Assembly (NCBI GenBank): GCA_029202485.1
Contig: CP119313.1
Location: 1,798,001 to 1,862,000 of the forward strand
Direction of reading: 5' to 3'
Source: Candidatus Pedobacter colombiensis
Lineage (GTDB): Bacteria > Bacteroidota > Bacteroidia > Sphingobacteriales > Sphingobacteriaceae
Length of the DNA stretch: 64,000 nucleotides
Numbering within the stretch: the first letter of the stretch is position 1; each line of letters begins with the position of its first letter. The translations under genes were made by a program, and so were the position numbers. Shown piece by piece: positions 1 to 8,125 of the stretch. Under the pieces are notes generated by a model, which worked only from the letters and a program-made list of their open reading frames with translations, did no database searches and was not told where the DNA came from.

Positions 1-723
1 CGGTATAAAACTATGGGAGATGCACTTAAGGCAACCGGCAGGCCGATTGTTTTTAGCATTTGCGAATGGGGGCCGCGTTCTCCATGGTTATGGGGGAAAG
101 AAGTTGGCGGGCACATGTGGCGTACTTCGTATGATGTAGCGGATATATGGGATAAACCACGCAATGAATCCAGTCCAATTGGAATTCTGACTTCAATTGA
201 TGCAGCGGCTAATCTGGGACGTTTTGCAGGTCCTGGTGGATGGAACGATCTTGATATGTTGGTTGTAGGATTAAATAATACAGGGTTTATCAAAGGTGGT
301 GGTTGCACAGATATTGAATACCGTACACAAATGAGCATGTGGTGCATGTTAGCATCTCCAATTATGCTTGGTGGGGATATCCGCAATATGTCGCCATTAA
401 CAAAAGAAATCTTGCTGAATAAGGATCTGATCGGGATAAATCAGGATTCGTTAGGGAAACCCGGCTATCGTGTTTTCAGCAAAGATGGTCTGGAAGCGTG
501 GAGAAAGGAGCTAAGTGGTAACAGGGTGGCCATTGCACTGTTTAACCGTAACTCGACAAATAAAACACTTACCGTATCAATGGAAGATCTGGAAATGAAA
601 AAAAATGAGACTTATGGTAGCGTTTACGATGTATGGACACATAAGATTGTAAATCAGGCTAAGGAAACACTGGCTGCCAACTTAAAACCTCACGAATGCC
701 AGGTATTTATACTTTCTAATTAA
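1..723 (+). CDS. GH27 alpha-galactosidase, C-terminal part (5' end outside window)
   Basis: The reading frame is open from base 1 and runs into an ATG at 13, so this is the 3' part of a longer gene and 13 is probably not the start. The protein has the GH27 order: TGRPIVFSICEWG, then WRTSYDVADIWD, then the GGWNDLDML block whose first Asp is the expected acid/base, then NQDSLGK, and a C-terminal beta-sandwich. The catalytic nucleophile would lie upstream, outside the window. Family knowledge: retaining exo-acting alpha-galactosidases remove terminal alpha-galactose from oligosaccharides, usually in the periplasm of Bacteroidota. It is followed after 43 bp by a PhoX-like lipoprotein and then an esterase on the same strand, so co-transcription is likely. 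A second, complete GH27 lies at 33808-35421. Confidence 0.93.
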   Translation, partial: RYKTMGDALKATGRPIVFSICEWGPRSPWLWGKEVGGHMWRTSYDVADIWDKPRNESSPIGILTSIDAAANLGRFAGPGGWNDLDMLVVGLNNTGFIKGGGCTDIEYRTQMSMWCMLASPIMLGGDIRNMSPLTKEILLNKDLIGINQDSLGKPGYRVFSKDGLEAWRKELSGNRVAIALFNRNSTNKTLTVSMEDLEMKKNETYGSVYDVWTHKIVNQAKETLAANLKPHECQVFILSN

Positions 724-766
724 TAGGTGTTCAAAGGAGCCTTAAAAATAAAAAACTGAATAGGAT

Positions 767-2152
767 ATGGATAATTCAAGAAGAAATTTTGTAAAGCACG
801 CAGGAATAGTTAGCCTCGGTTTTATGGGCTTGAACCAGTTTTTAACAGGCTGTAATTTGGGATTTGTCCCAGGGTATGGTCAACTTTCTTATCGTGAAGG
901 AGATATTTTAAGCTTGCCTAAAGGGTTTTCTGCTAAGGTAATATCGCGCAAGGGCGACCTCATGAGTGATGGTTTATTATCACCAGGGAATCATGATGGT
1001 ATGGGGATTTTTAAATGGAAAAATGATAAAGTGCTATTAATCAGGAATCATGAAATTACCCCCGGTTCGTATGAAACAGGTCCTTTTGGAGATGGTAATA
1101 AGTTAATCGGAAAAATAGATAAGAATATGATCTATGATTATGCCGCAGGAGGGGACAGAACTTGTGTAGGGGGAACAACTACATTTATTTACAATGAAAA
1201 AGCCCAAAAAGTAGAGCTCGAATACCTAAGTCTTATTGGTACAATCAGAAATTGTTCAGGAGGAGTTACCCCCTGGAACTCATGGATCACTTGTGAAGAG
1301 ACCGGCAGTAAAAAAGGCGACGAAGAGGGGCGTTTGGAAAAAGATCATGGTTATAATTTCGAAGTGCCGGCAACAGATCAGATTAAATTAGCAGATCCCA
1401 GGCCAATTAAAGCAATGGGGCGTTTTGTTCACGAGTCGGTAGCTGTTCATCCTGAGTCTGGTGCGATTTACCAAACAGAAGATGAGGGAGATGGATTAGT
1501 CTACAGGTACTTACCTAATAAACCAGGGCATCTTCATGAAGGCGGTCGCTTACAATGTCTGTCATTAACAGAGTGGAAGGGGGCAGATACAAGGAATTAT
1601 AAAAACTCAAAAACAGATCGTTTCCCGGAAAAGAAAACGTATGACGTAACATGGATTGACCTGGATGATGTAGAAGCTCCCGAGGGGGACTTGCGCTTAC
1701 GTGGTCATAAAAAGGGAGCCGCAATATTTTCATCAGGAGAAGGAATGTCCTACGGTAAAGGGGAGGTCTTTTTTACAGCTAGCTCTGGTGGTAAAAGTGG
1801 TAATGGGCAGGTTTTTAGATATATCCCAAGTAAATACGAAGGGCAGTCACAAGAAAAAGAACATCCCGGTAAATTGGAGTTGTTTTTGGAATCCACTAGT
1901 GCCGATGTTTTTAGGTATTGTGATAATCTTACAGTTGCACCATGGGGAGATGTGATCATTTGTGAAGACTGTGAAGATGCACGTATTATAGGAATAACTC
2001 CTGAAGGCAAGGCCTATGAAATAGCTAAGAATATTGGTTATAGGGAGTCCGAATTTGCAGGACCGGTTTTTTCACCATCAGGGAATACCCTTTTTGTAAA
2101 TATTCAAACACCCGGACTTACCCTGGCCATTACTGGTCCCTGGAAAGTTTAA
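767..2152 (+). CDS. PhoX-like (DUF839) Tat-exported lipoprotein
   Basis: This 461-residue protein starts with a twin-arginine signal (SRRNFVK) followed by a hydrophobic stretch and a lipobox LTGC with Cys29, so it should leave the cell folded and be lipid-anchored. The body matches the DUF839/PhoX beta-propeller family: an early NHDGMG and RNHE block, a CEE motif, FVHESVAVHPE, and a late CDNL...EDCED block. PhoX enzymes are Ca/Fe-dependent phosphatases, but many DUF839 proteins have unknown substrates, so phosphatase activity here is family inference. It sits between an alpha-galactosidase and an esterase, which argues for a role in surface carbohydrate processing rather than plain phosphate starvation. 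I see no disruption. Confidence 0.8.
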   Translation: MDNSRRNFVKHAGIVSLGFMGLNQFLTGCNLGFVPGYGQLSYREGDILSLPKGFSAKVISRKGDLMSDGLLSPGNHDGMGIFKWKNDKVLLIRNHEITPGSYETGPFGDGNKLIGKIDKNMIYDYAAGGDRTCVGGTTTFIYNEKAQKVELEYLSLIGTIRNCSGGVTPWNSWITCEETGSKKGDEEGRLEKDHGYNFEVPATDQIKLADPRPIKAMGRFVHESVAVHPESGAIYQTEDEGDGLVYRYLPNKPGHLHEGGRLQCLSLTEWKGADTRNYKNSKTDRFPEKKTYDVTWIDLDDVEAPEGDLRLRGHKKGAAIFSSGEGMSYGKGEVFFTASSGGKSGNGQVFRYIPSKYEGQSQEKEHPGKLELFLESTSADVFRYCDNLTVAPWGDVIICEDCEDARIIGITPEGKAYEIAKNIGYRESEFAGPVFSPSGNTLFVNIQTPGLTLAITGPWKV

Positions 2153-2185
2153 ATTTATAATAGTGTCAACTGATTTATAAAAAAT

Positions 2186-3619
2186 ATGAAAATGAATAAA
2201 TACCTATTTGTCACCCCACTATTGGCCCTTTCTTCCATTTGTGCAGCGCAACAACCTCAGGAAGTGTATAAAAAGCCACTTAAAGATGTGCTTTCAGATG
2301 TAGAAAAAACATATCATGTTGAACTCAATTATAATGAGAAGGATATAAATGGATTGAATGTAAATTATGCCACGTGGCGTTTCACTTCAAATGTAGCCAA
2401 TACACTTGATAACATATTGAAACCACTGGACCTTATATTTCATGAAACCGGAAAAGGTAAATACAATATATCTGGTTATGAGTATTATAGACGTACAGAA
2501 GCTGAAGGAAAAAAGCATCTTGATGAGCTCTTAGGACTATATAAAAATGCAAATGAATTTAACAAAAGGAAAAAAGAATTACGTGAGTGCATCCTGAAAG
2601 AATTGAACATTAGTCCAAATGCAAAAAGAACACCATTGAATCCAATTGTAACTTCAAAAATAACTATGGATGGTTACACGGTGGAGAATGTAGCATTTGA
2701 AAGTGTTCCGGGCTATTTTGTTGCCGGAACATTATACACACCTACAAAAGCAAAAGGTCCTTTTCCGGTTATATTGTCGCCACACGGGCATTTTTACAAC
2801 GAAAGTAATCCATCATTAGCGGCAGACAGTGGTCGTTACCGTCCGGATATGCAGTATCGTTGTGCAACATTAGCAAAAATGGGAGCGATGGTCTTGAGTT
2901 ATGATATGTATGCTTGGGGCGAATCGGTTTTACAGGCAGGTGCTCATTCTTTTCATGAAACAGGCTTTGCTTTAGCCATGCAAACATGGAATAGCATCAG
3001 AGGCTTAGACTATCTTTTATCATTACCAAACACCGATAAAAAACGTGTCGGTATTACCGGAGCATCAGGGGGAGGAACACAAACCATTTTGTTAGCAGCT
3101 CTGGATGATAGGGTTACAGCCAGCGTACCGGTAGTGATGGTATCCTCAAGTTTTTACGGAGGTTGCCCTTGTGAGAGCGGTTTGCCAATTCATGAAAGTT
3201 GTAATGGGCATAAAACCAATAACGCTGAAATTGCAGGTATGATCGCACCGCATCCACAGCTTATTATTTCTGATGGTGATGATTGGACAAAATCTGTACC
3301 TGGTACAGATTATCCTTATCTTAAAAAAGTATATGGTTTTTATGGCAAGGAGGATCAGATATCACAAGTGTATTTGCCTAATGATAAACATGATTATGGT
3401 TACAGCAAACGTGTTCCAATGTATACTTTTTTTGCCAAAGCATTCGGACTCAATATAAATGCTGTTACTGGTAAAGATGGTAAGATTGATGAACGGGGTT
3501 GTACGATCCAAAAAAAATCAGACTTGTTGGTCTTTGGCAAAAAGCACCCTTTACCGTTGGCAGCTTTAAGGTCTCATCAGGAAATTGTTAATGCTTTTGA
3601 TAAAGTTCAGGGGAAATAA
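2186..3619 (+). CDS. Secreted alpha/beta-hydrolase esterase with N-terminal STN-like domain
   Basis: A 477-residue protein with a Sec signal ending near AAQQPQ. Residues about 25-95 read like the STN/DUF4974 domain (PLKDVLSDVEKTYHVELNY ... LDNILKPLDLIF) normally found at the N-terminus of SusC receptors, secretins or FecR. The rest is an alpha/beta hydrolase close to acetyl-xylan-esterase/dienelactone-hydrolase types: oxyanion region SPHGH, nucleophile elbow GASGGG with Ser294, an acid in the SDGDDW loop near residue 363 and His402 in NDKHDYG. The likely job is removal of ester groups from a glycan or glycoside in the periplasm; the substrate is unknown. It closes the plus-strand trio with the GH27 and PhoX-like genes and ends just before a long hairpin. 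The domain combination is unusual. Confidence 0.82.
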   Translation: MKMNKYLFVTPLLALSSICAAQQPQEVYKKPLKDVLSDVEKTYHVELNYNEKDINGLNVNYATWRFTSNVANTLDNILKPLDLIFHETGKGKYNISGYEYYRRTEAEGKKHLDELLGLYKNANEFNKRKKELRECILKELNISPNAKRTPLNPIVTSKITMDGYTVENVAFESVPGYFVAGTLYTPTKAKGPFPVILSPHGHFYNESNPSLAADSGRYRPDMQYRCATLAKMGAMVLSYDMYAWGESVLQAGAHSFHETGFALAMQTWNSIRGLDYLLSLPNTDKKRVGITGASGGGTQTILLAALDDRVTASVPVVMVSSSFYGGCPCESGLPIHESCNGHKTNNAEIAGMIAPHPQLIISDGDDWTKSVPGTDYPYLKKVYGFYGKEDQISQVYLPNDKHDYGYSKRVPMYTFFAKAFGLNINAVTGKDGKIDERGCTIQKKSDLLVFGKKHPLPLAALRSHQEIVNAFDKVQGK

Positions 3620-3647
3620 TAGCAGACTTTGAGCTTTTAATAGAAAA

Positions 3648-3704
3648 CTAAAGCCTCCGGGAAAAATCTAAGGTTCAACTTTAGATTTTTCCCGGAGGCT
3701 TTAG
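3648..3704. terminator. Perfect 24-bp hairpin between convergent genes
   Basis: Bases 3648-3671 and 3681-3704 are exact reverse complements (core CTAAAGCCTCCGGG ... CCCGGAGGCTTTAG) around a 9-nt loop. It lies between the stop of the esterase gene (plus) and the stop of the AraC gene (minus), so it probably ends transcription in both directions. The A/T run lies inside the stem rather than after it, unlike a textbook terminator. Confidence 0.75.
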
Positions 3705-3712
3705 TGTTAAGT

Positions 3713-4585
3713 TTATCTTGTAATTTTTAGAAATCTACTTCTATATTCCTTTGGGATAATACCTCGGAGTTTTTTAAAGTGCCGGTAAAAATTAGAAAGG
3801 TTATCAAATCCGCTTTTATAACTGATCTCTGAAATGCTAAAATTATTCTCCATCAGCAATCTGCAGGCATGTCCAATCCTTATCTCAGTCACATAATCTG
3901 AGAATGTTTTATGTGTATGATGTTTAAAATATCTTGAAAAAGAGGCTACACTCATATTAAGTTTTGAGGCAATTTCTTGTACATAAATTTCTTTTGTGTA
4001 GTTCTTTATGATAAATTCAAATACCTTATTGATACGTTCTGTGTCACCGTTGTTATTTGCAGAGAAACCGGTAGATAATAGCGGTTTTAAATCTTTACTA
4101 TGAGCAAGTTTTATAAGGATCTCTAGTAAACTTAAAAGCCGTTGCGTTGGCTTTTCGCTATACATGTCGTGTAGCTTATTAATTGTATACTTTTTTGTTT
4201 TTCCTTCTATATCAAGTGCCAGCGAAGATTTATCAAGTAGCCGGTGTACAAGCTTCATCTCTGGGATCTCGAAAAAATGGGTACCCAGAAAATCTTTTGT
4301 AAAATGAATAAAGATAGAACTGGCCTCCATTTCACCTGTTTTTGCATAAAACTCTTCATTATTCTTATACATGTGGGGGATGTTAGAACCAATGAGTGAT
4401 AGGTTACCCTCTTCGAAATGACATACATTATCTCCGATAAATTTTGTGCCTTTTCCCTTGTCTATCATCACTAATTCATATTCTTTATGAAAATGCCAGG
4501 GCTTATCAAAATAATCGCAATCCCACTTATTGTAAAGGAAAGAAGAGTCGGATTCGAGCGGTAATTTGTGTAGTTGTGGCTTCAT
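3713..4585 (-). CDS. AraC-family transcriptional regulator with cupin-like sensor domain
   Basis: A 290-residue protein. Residues about 1-150 form a cupin-type ligand-binding domain (WHFHKEYELVMIDKG, then GSNIPHMY), and residues about 185-285 carry the two helix-turn-helix motifs of AraC proteins (VQEIASKLNMSVASFSRYFK and ISEISYKSGFDNLSNFYRHF). It is divergent from the ten-gene catabolic operon that begins at 4827, with a 241-bp shared upstream region, so it is the obvious candidate activator of that operon. The ligand is not known; the cupin suggests a sugar or sugar acid. It is convergent with the esterase gene. Confidence 0.9.
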   Translation of the reverse strand: MKPQLHKLPLESDSSFLYNKWDCDYFDKPWHFHKEYELVMIDKGKGTKFIGDNVCHFEEGNLSLIGSNIPHMYKNNEEFYAKTGEMEASSIFIHFTKDFLGTHFFEIPEMKLVHRLLDKSSLALDIEGKTKKYTINKLHDMYSEKPTQRLLSLLEILIKLAHSKDLKPLLSTGFSANNNGDTERINKVFEFIIKNYTKEIYVQEIASKLNMSVASFSRYFKHHTHKTFSDYVTEIRIGHACRLLMENNFSISEISYKSGFDNLSNFYRHFKKLRGIIPKEYRSRFLKITR

Positions 4586-4826
4586 ATTGTGCTTATTTTC
4601 AAGTGTATACTAATATAAAGATTCCATGTTAAAAAAGTATAAATTATAGATGATTTTTTTACTAATAATTCTGCTGTTTTCTTAGCATAATGTTGATTTT
4701 TTGTACATCTGTATAATATTTGTTAATCTTATATAATGTGTTAATAAAGTACACATAATCAATAAATAAATAGAGGTATCACTCGTGTACAGTTGCTATT
4801 TTTATCATTAAATAAATTATACACTT
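4586..4826. promoter_or_regulatory. Divergent control region of AraC gene and catabolic operon
   Basis: This AT-rich 241-bp stretch has no ORF and separates two divergent start codons. A GTGTA/TACAC element recurs four times: GTGTATAC at 4603-4610, GTACAC at 4749-4754, GTGTAC at 4785-4790 and TATACAC at 4818-4824. Repeated half-sites of this kind would fit AraC binding, but this is inference from spacing and position only. No convincing TAnnTTTG promoter box was found. Confidence 0.35.
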
Positions 4827-5615
4827 ATGTTGTTTTCTACTAATTATAACTTATTAAATAAAGCCACGGGTAATAAGATAGCCTTACTGCCAATTGGCGC
4901 AATCGAACAACATGGGCCTCATCTTGCAGTGTCCACAGACATAGATCTGGTGTCTGAAGTTGCTAAGCGTGCTGAACAACAATTGCCTGAGGATATCCTT
5001 TTATGTCCGCCTCTTCCATTTGGATCCAGTCATCATCATTTAGATTTTGGAGGTGTGATGAGCATTTCTGCAGCTACCTATACACAAGTTTTAGTTGAGT
5101 TGGTAGAGTCTCTGCTTAAAGATGGGTTTCGCAGGATAGTTTTGTTAAATGGCCACGGAGGTAATATTACGCCTGCCCGACAGGCATTGGCAATATTGAG
5201 TCATAAATATGATGCAACACTTAAACCTAATATTGTGATGATCACCTATTGGGAGCTGGCAGGAAAAATATTTGCCGGAGCAGCCCCAATGGAAACACCA
5301 GCTTTGAGTCATGCCTGCGAATATGAAACCAGTTTAATGTTATATCTTTTTCCTGATAGAGTATGGCCTGATCAAATACAGCGGGCCAAAAGACCGGATA
5401 GTAACGGTTATATTCCCTGGGAAGATGATGAACCTTATAGTGGGGTAAGTATGGTTAAGCAAACTGAGTTTATTTCTAGTAATGGAAGTAGCGGAGAGCC
5501 TCAATTGGGAACATCTGAAAAAGGAAAGCATTTATTTGACCATGCCGTAAATTCATTGGTGAGTTTTATCAATTCCTTTAAAACCTGGCCTTTCATGGAT
5601 AGTTTAAAGAAATAA
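4827..5615 (+). CDS. Creatininase-family amidohydrolase
   Basis: A 262-residue protein with the creatininase-family metal site: Glu27, His29 and Asp38 in the N-terminal motif EQHGPHLAVSTD, then NGHGGN near residue 110 and a later Glu in CEYETS. The length is typical. Family members cleave small cyclic or linear amides (creatinine, formamides in flavin and F420 synthesis) with two metal ions; the substrate here cannot be read from sequence. It is the first gene of the operon downstream of the divergent AraC gene and ends 3 bp before ridA, so tight co-expression is expected. Next to RidA and several sugar-acid enzymes, it probably opens an amide or lactam in a nitrogen-containing substrate (inference). 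Confidence 0.88.
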   Translation: MLFSTNYNLLNKATGNKIALLPIGAIEQHGPHLAVSTDIDLVSEVAKRAEQQLPEDILLCPPLPFGSSHHHLDFGGVMSISAATYTQVLVELVESLLKDGFRRIVLLNGHGGNITPARQALAILSHKYDATLKPNIVMITYWELAGKIFAGAAPMETPALSHACEYETSLMLYLFPDRVWPDQIQRAKRPDSNGYIPWEDDEPYSGVSMVKQTEFISSNGSSGEPQLGTSEKGKHLFDHAVNSLVSFINSFKTWPFMDSLKK

Positions 5616-5618
5616 GGT

Positions 5619-6002
5619 ATGAGAAAAATAGAAATTAAGCATCCCGATAAATCAGTATCAACAGGAGCCTATTCTGCAGGAGTTTTGGTGGATGGTTGGT
5701 TATATGTAAGCGGGCAGGGCCCTGTTGATCTAACTACAGGTAAGGTGGTTGTTGGAACTATAGAGGAAGAAACATTGCATACACTATCGCATGTAAAAAA
5801 GATTGTTGAAGCGGCAGGAGGTACCATAGATGATATTGTAAAATGTACGGTTCATTTAGCCGATATTAATGATTTCAATAGATATGATGCGGCTTATAAA
5901 TCCTTTTTCAATGGAATAAAACCTGCGAGAACCACGGTGCAGTCTGTTCTCTCTGATGGAATTAAAATAGAAATAGACGCCATCGCGAGAATAGGACAAT
6001 AA
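5619..6002 (+). CDS. ridA: RidA-family enamine/imine deaminase
   Basis: A 127-residue YjgF/YER057c/UK114 protein. It carries SGQGPVD, AGGTIDDIVK and the substrate-gripping Arg104 in KPARTTV, with Glu118 near the C-terminus, which matches the active-site pattern of hydrolytically active RidA proteins. RidA speeds the release of ammonia from reactive enamines or imines. Its place as second gene in a catabolic operon, 3 bp after the creatininase gene, suggests a dedicated step on a pathway intermediate rather than general housekeeping. The family call is firm; the pathway role is inferred. Confidence 0.92.
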   Translation: MRKIEIKHPDKSVSTGAYSAGVLVDGWLYVSGQGPVDLTTGKVVVGTIEEETLHTLSHVKKIVEAAGGTIDDIVKCTVHLADINDFNRYDAAYKSFFNGIKPARTTVQSVLSDGIKIEIDAIARIGQ

Positions 6003-6024
6003 TAAAATAAAGCAAGATAAATTT

Positions 6025-6981
6025 ATGAATGATAAAATACGGATCGGTACAGTTGGCCTTGGGCTAATGGGCAGCAGTATCGCGACTTGCCTTTTGGCAG
6101 CCGGGCATACAGTTACTTCATTAATAAAGAATATAGATAAATCTGATGTGGCAAAGGAGCGGATTCTAGGCTTTCTGAAACAGTTAAAAGATGAAGGATT
6201 GTTAAATGAAGATCCTGAGGAGGTTATAAAAAAGCTGGTTATCACAAATGATATAACCAGGCTCTCAAATCACGAAGTAGTTATTGAATCCATTATTGAA
6301 GATCTTGATGAGAAAAAACGGGTATTCAGACAACTAGAGGCTGTCTTATCTACAGATGCTATAATTGGTAGCAATACATCAGCAATACCGGTAACTATTT
6401 TGCAGGAAGGTTTAAACCATCCTGAGCGTTTGCTCGGTATACATTGGGGGGAGCCTGCACACATTCTCAGATTCCTTGAGGTGATTTGCGGTAACCAATC
6501 CGACCTGAAATATGCCGAAAAGATCATGAGACTGGCTGTTGGATGGCATAAAGAACCTTCACTGGTTAAAAAAGATATCAGAGGATTTATCACCAACAGA
6601 CTGATGTATGCAATGATGCGCGAAGGTATGCATCTGGTAGATAAAGGATATGCAACAATTGAAGATATAGATCGGGCCTGCAGAAATGATTTTGGATACT
6701 GGATAACTTTTGCCGGACCTTTCAGATTTATGGATTTAACTGGTATACCGGCTTATCTGACGGTTATGAAAGATTTACTCCCTGAATTGGACAATGCAGA
6801 TAAGCCACCTGTCTTTTTCGAAGAATTGGTGGCTGCCGGTGCTAAAGGTGTAAGTAATGCGCATGGTTTTTATCCCTACACTAAAGAAAGCGCTGAACGC
6901 TGGGAGAAACTGTTTGTTGAATTTGCATACGAGATCAGAAAACTATCAGAAAAGTATCCTCAAAATATTGGAGACCTATAA
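6025..6981 (+). CDS. 3-hydroxyacyl-CoA dehydrogenase-family NAD oxidoreductase
   Basis: A 318-residue protein with a Rossmann motif GLGLMG at residues 11-16, SNTSA at 116-120, and a His140/Glu152 pair with the spacing of the catalytic dyad in 3-hydroxyacyl-CoA dehydrogenases. The His sits in HWGEPAH instead of the HFFNP found in true acyl-CoA enzymes, so the substrate is probably not a CoA ester. Related proteins oxidise hydroxy acids such as L-gulonate. The C-terminal helical domain (residues about 185-290) is complete. It is third in the operon, 22 bp after ridA. I infer oxidation of a hydroxy acid intermediate. Confidence 0.85.
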   Translation: MNDKIRIGTVGLGLMGSSIATCLLAAGHTVTSLIKNIDKSDVAKERILGFLKQLKDEGLLNEDPEEVIKKLVITNDITRLSNHEVVIESIIEDLDEKKRVFRQLEAVLSTDAIIGSNTSAIPVTILQEGLNHPERLLGIHWGEPAHILRFLEVICGNQSDLKYAEKIMRLAVGWHKEPSLVKKDIRGFITNRLMYAMMREGMHLVDKGYATIEDIDRACRNDFGYWITFAGPFRFMDLTGIPAYLTVMKDLLPELDNADKPPVFFEELVAAGAKGVSNAHGFYPYTKESAERWEKLFVEFAYEIRKLSEKYPQNIGDL

Positions 6982-6985
6982 AATT

Positions 6986-8125
6986 ATGAAGCGTACAATC
7001 ATTAAATCAATCAAAGCTACAGAAGTAATTGTTCCCGCAAAGCCGGGTAGCCTTAATTCAGATTCTATTTTTGATAAGGATAAAAAATTCGCGGAAAAGT
7101 TTTTAACCGGTGCGAGTTGGACTGAATTTGCCAATCAATCTAAATGGATTCTTGAAATAGAACTAAACAATGGGCTGATTGGAATAGGGGAAACTTATAG
7201 GAGTACCAATAAAACTGTTGTAGAAGAAGCCATGGCGGTCTTTATAGATAAAGATGTACTCCATCTTAATTGGAGAAGGTTGCCGGTTTCAGACCAGCGG
7301 ATTTATGAAGCTTTCGAAGCTGCCATATTGGATTTGGTAGGGAAACTGCTTCAGGTTCCTGTTTATCAATTGCTGGGTGGCGCTTACAGAGATAAAATTG
7401 AATGTATGGGCTGGACTGGTAGAAGGACACCTGAAGATGCGGCACAAAAGGCATTTGAAGCCATGCAAAAAGGACATAAGGTTTTCAAGTTTAAATGCTC
7501 TGATGAAGATCCTGTACGTTTGTGGACAGAAGCCATCAGAAAGAAATGTGGTGATGGAATTAAAATACTCCTTGATCCAAATCAACGATGGACGGATGTA
7601 GAAACCACGCTTCGTTTGATGGAGGGAGTGGAGAAAGAGATCATGCTGGGACTTGAAGATCCTATTCTACATGCCGATGTTGAAGGATTTAAATACCTTA
7701 AAGCGCATTTAGGTATACCTATGTTCAGGCATATATCATTGCCTTATACACAGGATATAAGAGACATTATAGCGTTTGTAAAAGCAGATGCTGTAGATGG
7801 TTATAATTTTAACGGCTCTGCATATAACTCTGTATTGCTGGCCGAAATAGCCCATTTGGAAGGTAAACAATGTTGGCGCGGATCAGAAGTGGATTTGGGC
7901 ATTTTAGAGACGATGGCATTACATATTGCTGCTGCAAGTATCAATTGTACCATTCCTTCAGATCTTTTTGGAGAATTGGTGCGAGAAGATGATTTAATTG
8001 TCGAGCCGATTCATTTCGAAAAGGGACATGCCTTGGTTCCTCAGACTGATGGTTTAGGTATATCGCTTGATTACGCTGCACTTGAGAAATATAAAACTGG
8101 TCAAATTCTGTCAAATAGCTTATGA
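6986..8125 (+). CDS. Enolase-superfamily sugar-acid dehydratase (mandelate racemase/muconate lactonizing type)
   Basis: The ATG at 6986 lies 4 bp after the preceding stop and gives 379 residues. A longer frame from 6857 would overlap the upstream gene by 125 bp and adds no family sequence. An N-terminal capping domain is followed by a barrel with the catalytic KxK (Lys168 and Lys170 in FKFKC) and metal ligands Asp197 in LLDPNQRW and Glu224 in LEDPI. The usual third acidic ligand is not evident: the next strand reads IPMFRHI near 242-249. The GSEVDLGI block near the C-terminus is family-like. The expected reaction is dehydration of a sugar acid to a 2-keto-3-deoxy acid. Its stop overlaps the start of the transporter gene (ATGA). 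Confidence 0.85.
   Translation: MKRTIIKSIKATEVIVPAKPGSLNSDSIFDKDKKFAEKFLTGASWTEFANQSKWILEIELNNGLIGIGETYRSTNKTVVEEAMAVFIDKDVLHLNWRRLPVSDQRIYEAFEAAILDLVGKLLQVPVYQLLGGAYRDKIECMGWTGRRTPEDAAQKAFEAMQKGHKVFKFKCSDEDPVRLWTEAIRKKCGDGIKILLDPNQRWTDVETTLRLMEGVEKEIMLGLEDPILHADVEGFKYLKAHLGIPMFRHISLPYTQDIRDIIAFVKADAVDGYNFNGSAYNSVLLAEIAHLEGKQCWRGSEVDLGILETMALHIAAASINCTIPSDLFGELVREDDLIVEPIHFEKGHALVPQTDGLGISLDYAALEKYKTGQILSNSL

Noticed and set aside
6857..6985. Longer start for the enolase-superfamily gene
   Set aside because: It would overlap the preceding gene by 125 bp and adds residues with no match to the family; ATG 6986 directly follows the stop.
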